Below are positions 52,575 to 59,909 of a DNA stretch of 64,000 nt, one piece after another (within the stretch, counting starts at the first letter, position 1; the number at the start of each line of letters is the position of its first letter). The notes beneath the pieces were generated by a model. It was not told the DNA's origin and searched no databases. It saw nothing but the letters and a program-made list of their open reading frames with translations. The position numbers were made by a program, and so were the translations under genes. This DNA comes from Streptomyces sp. NBC_00083 (GTDB taxonomy: Bacteria; Actinomycetota; Actinomycetes; Streptomycetales; Streptomycetaceae): contig NZ_JAPELY010000001.1 of NCBI RefSeq assembly GCF_026343295.1, positions 1,302,001 to 1,366,000 on the forward strand, given 5' to 3'.

Positions 52575-53603
52575 TCAGTTCAGGAAGGCCGGGGCGAGCC
52601 CCGCCGTCAGCAGACGGCGGGGCTTTCCCGTGCCGTCCGCCGGGACCGTGTACAGGTCGGTGCCGTAGTCCCCGGCCAGGGCGTAGACGACCGTGTGGTC
52701 GTCCTGCCAGACCGCCTGGTCGTCCACGCTCCTCGGCTCCGCGAGCGCGGTCTCGCGCAGCGTCGCGAGGTCCAGGGCGTACAGCCGCCAGGGGGCGTCG
52801 GCGGGCAGGCCCGCCACGCGCTTCTTGTAGACGATCCGGGTGCCGTCGGGGGAGAGCGAGGGGCACTCGACGTTGGTGTGGAGCGCGGTCACCGTGCGTG
52901 CCGCGAGGTCGCCCCGCACGAGGTAGGTGTGGCCGCCCGTCGCCATCGTCGCGTAGAAGTGCCGGTCGTCGGCGGCGAAGGTGACGCCCCAGAAGTTGGT
53001 GTCGGCGGCATGGTGCTCCTTGCCGTCGAGGTACGCCGTGAAGTCTTCGAGGGACGAGGTGAGATGGCCCGTCCGGGTGTCGAGGACCGCCGTGCGCGTG
53101 GAGAAGTTGGTGCCCGCGTACGAGTCGCCGCCCACGAACACCGTCCACGCCGCCCAGTGCCCGCTCGGCGCGACCCTGGCCCGGGTCGGGATGCCGGGCA
53201 GGCTGTAGTGCGCGCGCTCCTTCAGCCCGGCGTCGAGCACCACCGCGCGGTACGAGTCCGTCATCGCGCCGCGCTCCGCCTGGAGGCAGATGCCGGTGCC
53301 CGCCGCCGCGTAGAAGCGCAGGCACTTCACGCCGGAGGCGGTGCGCGGGCCCGCCGGGTCGGCGGCGCTCACCGTGGCCAGCTCGTCGCGGTGCGGGCCC
53401 CACGCCATGGAGCGGAACACGATGCGGGGAGTGGTGGCGGACGGCTTCAACGACACCGGTCCCGCGGTGACTTGGGGACCGCCGGCCTGCGCCTGGTTCT
53501 TGCGGTCCTCGCGGCCCGCCGCGTGCAGCACGGACGCGACGGCGACCCCCGCCAGGACGGCGAGGGCCGCGAGGAGGACGATGATCTTGTTGCGCAGGGT
53601 CAA
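52575..53603 (-). CDS. Membrane-anchored beta-propeller-like protein
   Basis: A 342-residue protein with one N-terminal membrane anchor (IIVLLAALAVLAGVAVASVL) and an outside domain of repeated strands containing WD/PD40-like pieces (CPSLSPDGTRIVYKK, AVWQDDHTVVYAL, DLYTVPADGTG), a TolB-like propeller. The start TTG at 53603 is inferred: it overlaps the upstream MFS gene stop as TTGA and has AGGAAG 6 nt upstream. It is the last gene of a tightly coupled three-gene unit (phosphoesterase, MFS, propeller). Role unknown; a binding or sensing role is inference. Confidence 0.8.
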   Translation of the reverse strand: MTLRNKIIVLLAALAVLAGVAVASVLHAAGREDRKNQAQAGGPQVTAGPVSLKPSATTPRIVFRSMAWGPHRDELATVSAADPAGPRTASGVKCLRFYAAAGTGICLQAERGAMTDSYRAVVLDAGLKERAHYSLPGIPTRARVAPSGHWAAWTVFVGGDSYAGTNFSTRTAVLDTRTGHLTSSLEDFTAYLDGKEHHAADTNFWGVTFAADDRHFYATMATGGHTYLVRGDLAARTVTALHTNVECPSLSPDGTRIVYKKRVAGLPADAPWRLYALDLATLRETALAEPRSVDDQAVWQDDHTVVYALAGDYGTDLYTVPADGTGKPRRLLTAGLAPAFLN

Positions 53604-54889
53604 GGCCGGTCTTCCTCGCGGGAGTTGGCGGATTCCGGGGAGCGGGTGGTGGGGCGGAGCAGGAACGCGGCCGTCGCGCAGGCGGTCAGGGCGGCCGCCG
53701 CCGTGCCGATGGCGGTCCGGTCGCCCCACGCCGTCCAGGCCGCGCCGAAGGCGATGGAGCAGGCGAAGCGGGCCAGCGCCTGGCCGGTCTGGATCAGCGC
53801 CAGCCCGGACGAGCGGAGCGGGGCCGGGACCGAGCCGGCCGCCGCCGCCATCAGCACGCCGTCGGTGGCGGCGTAGAACCCGCCGTGCAGGGCCAGCGTG
53901 AGGAAGGGCAGGGCCGGGCTCTGCCAGCCGGTCAGGAGCAGGACGTACGCGAGGAGCAGGGCCGCGTGGCCGCCGAGGAACACCTGCCACCTGCCCACCC
54001 GGTCCGCGAGCCGTCCGAGCGGCACGGCGAGCAGCAGGAAGGCGGCGGCGGTGCCCAGCGGCAGCAGCGCGAACCACCGGTCGGGCACGCCGAGCCGGTG
54101 CTGGAGCAGGAGGTAGACGAACGAGTCGCTCACCGTGGCCAGGCCCAACAGCAGTGCGGCGAGCGCCAGTCGGCGTACCGGGCGGACCCGCAGGAGGGCC
54201 AGTGCTCCGGTGAGCGAGGGCCGGGGCGCGTCGTCGGGGAGGGCGGCGGCAGGGGTGCGCGAGGGGACGAAGAGGAGCAGGACGAGCACGCCCACGGCGG
54301 CCACGCAGAAGCTCACCGTGAACACCGCGTCGTAGCCGTCGGCCGCCTGGCGCAGGATGAGGAACGCGGTCAGCGGGCCGAGCATGGCCCCCGCCGTGTC
54401 CATCGCCCGGTGCACCCCGAAGGCCCGGCCGCGCGCCTCCGGCGTGGAGGCCAGCGAGATCAGGGCGTCGCGCGGCGCGGTGCGCAGCCCCTTGCCGGTG
54501 CGGTCGACGGCGAGCACCGCCCCGATCGCCGGGAGTGAACTCACCATCAGCAGAAGGGGTTTGCACAGGGCGGACAGTCCGTAGCCGAGCGCGGCGACCG
54601 TCTTGTGGCGCCCGCCGCGGTCGGCGAGATGGCCGCCGAGGAGGCGCACGAGCGCGCTGAAGCCGTTGTACACGCCGTCGAGCAGGCCGAAGCCGAGCGG
54701 GGAGAGACCGAGGCCGGTGACCAGGTACAGCGGGAGGACGGCGGTGACCATCTCCGATGAGATGTCCGTGATGAGGCTGACCGTGCCGAGCGCCAGCACG
54801 GTGGAGGCGACGGCCGAACGCCGCCCGGAGCCGGTCCGGGCGGCGTCGGCAGGTGCGGCGGGGGTGCCGCGACTGTCCGCTACGTACAC
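53600..54889 (-). CDS. MFS transporter
   Basis: A 429-residue major facilitator with 12 predicted helices. The helix 1 segment LALGTVSLITDISSEMVTAVLP and the loop GGHLADRGGRHKTVAALGYGLSA (motif A, about 85-107) fit the DHA1-like group; the MVTAVLPLYLVTGLGLSP start resembles the YfcJ/putative drug exporter set. Substrate unknown. GTG at 54889 lies 1 bp after the phosphoesterase stop, and its own stop overlaps the TTG start of the propeller gene, so all three are likely translated together. Confidence 0.88.
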   Translation of the reverse strand: MYVADSRGTPAAPADAARTGSGRRSAVASTVLALGTVSLITDISSEMVTAVLPLYLVTGLGLSPLGFGLLDGVYNGFSALVRLLGGHLADRGGRHKTVAALGYGLSALCKPLLLMVSSLPAIGAVLAVDRTGKGLRTAPRDALISLASTPEARGRAFGVHRAMDTAGAMLGPLTAFLILRQAADGYDAVFTVSFCVAAVGVLVLLLFVPSRTPAAALPDDAPRPSLTGALALLRVRPVRRLALAALLLGLATVSDSFVYLLLQHRLGVPDRWFALLPLGTAAAFLLLAVPLGRLADRVGRWQVFLGGHAALLLAYVLLLTGWQSPALPFLTLALHGGFYAATDGVLMAAAAGSVPAPLRSSGLALIQTGQALARFACSIAFGAAWTAWGDRTAIGTAAAALTACATAAFLLRPTTRSPESANSREEDRP

Positions 54890-54890
54890 G

Positions 54891-55778
54891 TCAGCTGGTC
54901 CAGATCCCCGTGATGTCGGTGGAGTTGGCGGCCTGCCCCGCGTGTGCGGTGCCGTACATGTCCTCGATGGTGCGCAGCAGGTTGTAGTGGTTGTACGTCG
55001 TCGGGGACGAGGACCCCGGCGTCACCTGCTGGCCGTAGAGGACGGTGGGGATCTTGTTGCCGGCGAGCCGGTTGTCCTCGTCGAAGGTGATGACGAGGAG
55101 GCTCTTGTGGGTCTTGGCCCAGGTCGCGTACGCGCCGAGGTTGTTCTTCAGCCAGGTGTCACCGCTGGAGACCGAGCAGTCGTGCATGTCGCTGCACAGG
55201 TTCGGCGTGACGAACGAGACCTGCGGCAGCTGGGTGTAGTCGCTGGGGAACTGGGCGAAGGTGTACGCCGAGGAGGTCGGCACGTTCGAGAAGCCGAACC
55301 ACGGGTTGTGCTTCTGCGCGTACTTGCCGCTGGTGCACTTGGTCGAACCCTGGCTGGGGAGCGTCTCGTTGTAGCTCGCCCAGGTCTTGCCGGCGGCGAT
55401 GACCTCGGACGCGAGGTTGGGCGCGGAGGAGAAGCCGGGTGTGACGCAGCTGTCGTCGGTGACGCCCTGCGTGGAGCCGGAGAACATCGCGTAGTAGTTG
55501 GGCTGGCTCGGGTGGGTCTCGGCGTACGAGGCCGGGAGGCTGGCGCCGCCGGACTTCAGCGAGTTGATGTACGGGGCGCTCGAGCTGCCGATGACCTGGT
55601 TGTAGGCGTGGTTCTCGAAGACGACGACCACCACGTGGTCGGGGGTCGGGACGCTCGCCGCTGCCTGCGCGGACGGCGCGGAGCCGAGGCCGGCCCACAC
55701 TCCGGCGGACGCGGCGGCGAGGCCGAGGGCGCTGAGCAGAGCGGTACGGGAACGGCGCTGAGCGGGGTCGCCGGACAC
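54891..55778 (-). CDS. Secreted phosphoesterase
   Basis: A 295-residue exported protein of the phosphoesterase superfamily (PF04185: acid phosphatase/phospholipase C relatives). Sec-type signal with ALLSALGLAAASAGVWAG and AQA cleavage site near residue 36; core motifs DHVVVVVFENHAYNQ, HPSQPNYYAMFSG, CSDMHDCSVSSGDTWL and LLVITFDEDN (metal-binding Asp/Glu). It probably hydrolyses a phosphate ester outside the cell, substrate unknown. GTG at 55778 is supported by GGAGG 5 nt upstream; a longer frame upstream has no ribosome site. First gene of a three-gene unit with MFS and propeller. Confidence 0.88.
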   Translation of the reverse strand: MSGDPAQRRSRTALLSALGLAAASAGVWAGLGSAPSAQAAASVPTPDHVVVVVFENHAYNQVIGSSSAPYINSLKSGGASLPASYAETHPSQPNYYAMFSGSTQGVTDDSCVTPGFSSAPNLASEVIAAGKTWASYNETLPSQGSTKCTSGKYAQKHNPWFGFSNVPTSSAYTFAQFPSDYTQLPQVSFVTPNLCSDMHDCSVSSGDTWLKNNLGAYATWAKTHKSLLVITFDEDNRLAGNKIPTVLYGQQVTPGSSSPTTYNHYNLLRTIEDMYGTAHAGQAANSTDITGIWTS

Positions 55779-55984
55779 GGCTACCTCCGGGGTGAGGGGG
55801 GCGGGCGCGTGCCGGTCGGGGCGCGGCCCTGGGGGCGGGGGTGCGCCCGGCTGCGGGCGCACCCAGAGGTTAGGGGTGTGCATGTCAACTCGGAAGGGGA
55901 AGGCGGGTGAAGACCCGGGGAACGTCCGGTGCACTCGGCGGCGGCTTCCCCGACAAACACACCGGGCCCCCTACGGTGGGGTGA

Positions 55985-57088
55985 ATGACCAGCTCCACCT
56001 CCCACCCCGGTCCTGGCAGCCCCCGAACCCCCGACCGCAGCCCGTTCTTCGACAACGCCAAGTTCCTGCTGATCGTCCTGGTCGCGCTCGGCCACAGCTG
56101 GGAGGAGGTCATCACCGCGGACACGCCGGGCCTCAGAGCCCTGCACAACCTGGTCTACTGCTTCCACATGCCGGCCTTCATCCTGCTCTCCGGCTACTTC
56201 TCCCGCAGCTTCACCGCCCGGCCGGACCAGATCCGCCGGCTGCTCAGCGGCGTACTGGTCCCGTACCTGATCTTCGAGACGCTCTACAGCGTCGTCTACC
56301 ACTGGGTGCGCGGCACGGACCTCGCGATCACACCGACCTCGCCGACGTATCTGTGCTGGTTCCTCATCGCCCTGTTCGTCTGGCGGCTCACCACCCCGAT
56401 ATGGCAGGCCGTGCGGTACGCGCTGCCCATCGCCTTCGTCGTCTCGCTCGCCGCGGGCATGACCGCGGTCAGCGGTGAACTGGCGCTCTGCCGGGTGCTG
56501 ATGTTCCTGCCGTGGTTCGTCCTCGGGCTGCGGCTGCGCCCCGAACACTTCGCCAGGCTGCGCACCCGCGCGGCCCGCGTGATCGCGCTGCCGGTCTTCG
56601 CCGGTGCCTTCGCGCTCGCCTACTGGCTCTCGCCCGCCCCGAGCGACGACTGGCTGTCGTCGGACGCCGACACCACCGTGCTCCAGGTGTCGCCCGTGCG
56701 GTATCTGCTGCTCAAGCTCGCCCTGTTCGCGGTGACCGCGCTCCTGGTGGCGGCCTTCCTCGCGCTGGTGCCGGGGCGGCGCACCTGGATCACCGCGTTC
56801 GGCGCGGTCACCCTCTACCCGTATCTGCTGCACGGGCTCCTGGTCCGGATCGCCGAACACTACGGATTCTTCCGGACCGTGAGGACGGCGGGGCTCGCGG
56901 GGCAGCTGGGGCTCACCGCACTCGTGGTGGCGGTGGTGGTGGTGCTGTCGACCAAGCCGGTACGCGTGCTGGTCCGGCCCCTGGTGGAGCCGCGCCTGCC
57001 GGGGTGGCTCGTGCCGAAGACGCCGACGCCCGCACCGGTCACCGTGCCGACGGCGGCGGCCGAGCGCGAGAAGAGCCTCGCGCGCTGA
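55985..57088 (+). CDS. Membrane acyltransferase 3 family protein
   Basis: A 367-residue integral membrane protein with about ten helices of the acyltransferase-3 / fucose 4-O-acetylase-like family. Conserved region near the start: FFDNAKFLLIVLVALGHSWEEVI (with the His of the family motif) and FHMPAFILLSGYFSRSF (about 55-70). It probably O-acetylates a sugar or polymer. ATG at 55985, with GGGGTGA upstream. The stop is 1 bp before a hairpin terminator. It is divergent from the phosphoesterase gene, and the short space between them has no other gene. Confidence 0.9.
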   Translation: MTSSTSHPGPGSPRTPDRSPFFDNAKFLLIVLVALGHSWEEVITADTPGLRALHNLVYCFHMPAFILLSGYFSRSFTARPDQIRRLLSGVLVPYLIFETLYSVVYHWVRGTDLAITPTSPTYLCWFLIALFVWRLTTPIWQAVRYALPIAFVVSLAAGMTAVSGELALCRVLMFLPWFVLGLRLRPEHFARLRTRAARVIALPVFAGAFALAYWLSPAPSDDWLSSDADTTVLQVSPVRYLLLKLALFAVTALLVAAFLALVPGRRTWITAFGAVTLYPYLLHGLLVRIAEHYGFFRTVRTAGLAGQLGLTALVVAVVVVLSTKPVRVLVRPLVEPRLPGWLVPKTPTPAPVTVPTAAAEREKSLAR

Positions 57089-57108
57089 GGGGCCGGCGCA
57101 CCGGCCCC
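57089..57108. terminator. Hairpin between convergent genes
   Basis: GGGGCCGG (57089-57096) pairs perfectly with CCGGCCCC (57101-57108) around a CGCA loop. It begins directly after the acyltransferase stop and sits 6 bp before the PIG-L stop, so it may serve both genes. Confidence 0.7.
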
Positions 57109-57113
57109 GGGGG

Positions 57114-59210
57114 TCAGTTCGCCGTCGTGGGCTGCCACGGCGCCGCCGGGCCGGCCGGGCCCGCGGTCCGCGTCCAGTACAGCCGCCCGTCCAGGCCGAT
57201 CGCGGCCGCCGCCGCGCCGGCGCCGTCCTCGACGGCCGAGGGGGCGCCGGTGAACAGGACGTTCTCGTCCGGCTTCCAGTGCGGGCCGTCCGCGCCCTGT
57301 ACGAGGGTGGCGAGCGCGCCCGAGGCGGTGCGGCCGGCCACGAGCCGCCCCGCCGCGCCGACCATGCCGTAGCCGGAGGGGTCGCCGAGGTCGGTGGGGG
57401 CGGAGGGAGCCGTGCCGGTGAACAGCACGCTGCGTACGTCTCCGGAGTCCGCGGCGCGGTAGTACACCCGCACCCCCGCGCCGTCCGCGCGGGCGGACAG
57501 GCCCGTCGTGTTGGGCGGGAGCCCGGTGGCCGCGGCGCGCGCGGGCACCGGGGCGCCGGGGGCCGGCTGCACCCACGTCGCCATGGTCTTCGGGGTGCTG
57601 GAGAAGACGTGCACCCGGCCGGTGCCGTCGGTGGCCGCCACCGGGTCGCCGACCAGGGAGGCGCCGCCCAGCGCGGTCCACGGGGTCCAGCCGCCGTCCT
57701 CGGTACGGGTCAGGGAGTGCAGCCGGCGGTCGCCGCCGCGCAGGAACACGGTCAGCTTCCCGGTGCCGTCGACCGCCGCGGCGGGAGTGGACATGTCGAA
57801 GATGCCGTTGCTGCCGCTCGCGTCGGGCGCGCCGAGCGAGGCCCAGGGGCCGAAGGAGCCGTCCGTCCGCTGCACGGTGGCCACGGCCTCGCGGTGGTAG
57901 TCGCCGAGGTCGGCGCCGAAGAGCGTGCGGGTGCCGAACACGGCGATCCGGCCGTCGGGCAGGCGGACCGTGCTCACGCCCGGGTCGATGCCGTCACCGG
58001 GCAGCAGCTCGGGTTCGCCCCAGGCGCCGCCGGCGCCGGGCGCCTTGTGCCAGACGGCGAGCCGCTGGTCGAGCACGCCGAACGCCCACAGGCCGCCGTC
58101 CGCGCCGGTCTGGAGCCAGGACGTGGAGTTGGTGCGGCTGTAGCGGACCGACTCGGCCCAGTTGTTGCCGTGCGGATCGGGCGCGACCTTGCGGTCACCG
58201 CAACCGGCCGCGCTGCCGCAGTAGTTGTCGTCCGGGTCCATCCAGGCGTACGTCTCCACGATGCCGGCCTTGGCGTCGGAGACGTCCTTGGTGAAGGTGT
58301 GCGGCAGGTGGCTGGTGTTGTAGCCGAAGTAGCTCTGGACGGTGAAGTCCGGGTGGTTGGCGGACCGGGCGTACTCCTGGAGGGCGGCCTGGGCGAAGCG
58401 GGCGCTGTAGATGTGGTCCTGGTGGTCGATGATCTTCCCCGGCTTGCCGTCCACGCTCGGCGTCGGGTCCATCGTGCGGACGTGCGTCGGGTGGAACTTG
58501 GTCATCAGACCGGAGAGCGCCTGGACGAGCTGGTCCTTCGTGTACGTGAAGGCGCGCGCGGGGCTGCCCGACGCGAGCTGCGAGGTGAGCGCGGGGGTCT
58601 TGCCGTTCCACAGGCCGCGCAGGCTGTGCGGCTGGTTGCCGAGGATCGTCTCGGACTCGCGCAGCTGCATCCACACCAGGTGGATGGAGGGGTGGGCGTC
58701 GAGGGTGTCGAGCTCCGCGGTGCCGCCGCCGGCGGTCGGTATGGAGCTGCGGGTCCACGAGGCGGCGCGGTCGCCGGTCGCCATCTGCGCGTAGGCGCCG
58801 CGTATGCCGTTCTGGCGGGCTTCGGAGTACGCGGCCCGGTCGGCCCCGGGCCTGCGGGCGCCCTTCTTGGCGGCCGGCGCGTTGACGCCGTCGGCCTCGC
58901 CCGCGGTGACGTAGACCGACGTCATGGGGCGGCCCGAGCGGAGCGACTGGCCGGTGTCGGGGTTCATGAAGAACAGGTCGTCGTCCGGGTGGGCCATGAT
59001 CTGCATCACCGAGCCGCCGGTGGGGCGCACCGGGGGCGGGGACGCGATGGTCCGGCCGTTCGCGGCGGGTGCGCCCGTGGCGCCCTGGCTGTCGGGCATC
59101 GCGAGTTCGGCGAACGCGCCGCCCGAGATGAGCACGGCGACGAGCGCGGAGCCGGCTACGGCGCCGCGGCGTGAGAGCAGCGCGGAGCGCAGCGGCAGCC
59201 TGGACTTCAT
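57114..59210 (-). CDS. Exported PIG-L deacetylase with propeller-like C-terminal half
   Basis: A 698-residue exported protein. The signal/anchor region (RRGAVAGSALVAVLISGGAFAE) is followed by a PIG-L N-acetylglucosaminyl deacetylase domain (about 60-300) with the zinc motif AHPDDDLFF and HxxxH in DHQDHIYSA. The C-terminal half (about 380-690) contains repeated W-rich strands (GPWASLGAP, GWTPWTALGG, WVQPAPGAP) typical of sialidase/PLL-type beta-propellers that may bind glycans. It probably de-N-acetylates a cell-surface glycan. ATG at 59210. Upstream is a long repeat cluster. No partner glycosyltransferase is adjacent. Confidence 0.9.
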   Translation of the reverse strand: MKSRLPLRSALLSRRGAVAGSALVAVLISGGAFAELAMPDSQGATGAPAANGRTIASPPPVRPTGGSVMQIMAHPDDDLFFMNPDTGQSLRSGRPMTSVYVTAGEADGVNAPAAKKGARRPGADRAAYSEARQNGIRGAYAQMATGDRAASWTRSSIPTAGGGTAELDTLDAHPSIHLVWMQLRESETILGNQPHSLRGLWNGKTPALTSQLASGSPARAFTYTKDQLVQALSGLMTKFHPTHVRTMDPTPSVDGKPGKIIDHQDHIYSARFAQAALQEYARSANHPDFTVQSYFGYNTSHLPHTFTKDVSDAKAGIVETYAWMDPDDNYCGSAAGCGDRKVAPDPHGNNWAESVRYSRTNSTSWLQTGADGGLWAFGVLDQRLAVWHKAPGAGGAWGEPELLPGDGIDPGVSTVRLPDGRIAVFGTRTLFGADLGDYHREAVATVQRTDGSFGPWASLGAPDASGSNGIFDMSTPAAAVDGTGKLTVFLRGGDRRLHSLTRTEDGGWTPWTALGGASLVGDPVAATDGTGRVHVFSSTPKTMATWVQPAPGAPVPARAAATGLPPNTTGLSARADGAGVRVYYRAADSGDVRSVLFTGTAPSAPTDLGDPSGYGMVGAAGRLVAGRTASGALATLVQGADGPHWKPDENVLFTGAPSAVEDGAGAAAAAIGLDGRLYWTRTAGPAGPAAPWQPTTAN

Positions 59211-59430
59211 GGGTGTGGTCTTTCGGTGTTTCGGGCGGCCGGGGCCGGTCGGTGCGTGAGCACGTTCTTCGGCGGGGGCCGGCCGGAGTGCTCGATCAGG
59301 AATGGTCACTCTCTGATCGGCTAAGAAGACGAAAGGTCCAAGAATGCGGTTCATTCTGGCGACTCGCCAAATCGTGTGGCGTTGATCACCCCCCCCAAGT
59401 CCCGTGCGTCGGCGACGCCGAGGCCCGACC

Positions 59431-59824
59431 CCCTGGGGCTCCGCCCCGGACCCCGTTCGCGCGTTCTCCCACCCACCCCCCGTGCGGCACAGCGAAGGGT
59501 GCGGCCCCCCGGGGCTCCGCCCCAGACCCCGTTCGCGCCTGAAGGGCGCTCGTCCTCAAACGCCGGACGGGCTGAGGATGCCGATGCCGGGCACCCTGCC
59601 AAGAACAGCCCCGCCAGGGGCGCGGGGCTGTGACACGTGCGCGGCTCCGCCGCGGTGGGCGCGATGCCGGGTGCCCTACAGGGGCGCGGGGAACTGCGCG
59701 GGAAGTGGGCACGGTCCGCAGATGAAGGCGGGGTTCGGCCCCGAGGGCTGAGGGCGTCCGTGCTGCCCGGCGGCGAGTAGTCAGGGGCGCGGGGAACTGC
59801 GCGGGAGGCGGGCACGGTCCGCGG
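59431..59824 (+). repeat. Repeat cluster, families A, C and B
   Basis: A composite family-A element (59431-59576) matching the one at 8464-8613 is followed by a family-C unit (59617-59665: GCGCGGCTCCGCCGCGG), a family-B unit (59679-59722) and another family-B unit (59782-59824). The gap 59211-59909 contains no gene. Confidence 0.85.
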
Positions 59825-59909
59825 ATGAAGGCGGGGTGGGGGCTCCGGCGGGGCCGGGGTGGCGGGGGGCCGGTAGGGTCGGGATACGTACGACGTGGGA
59901 GGCGGGCAG

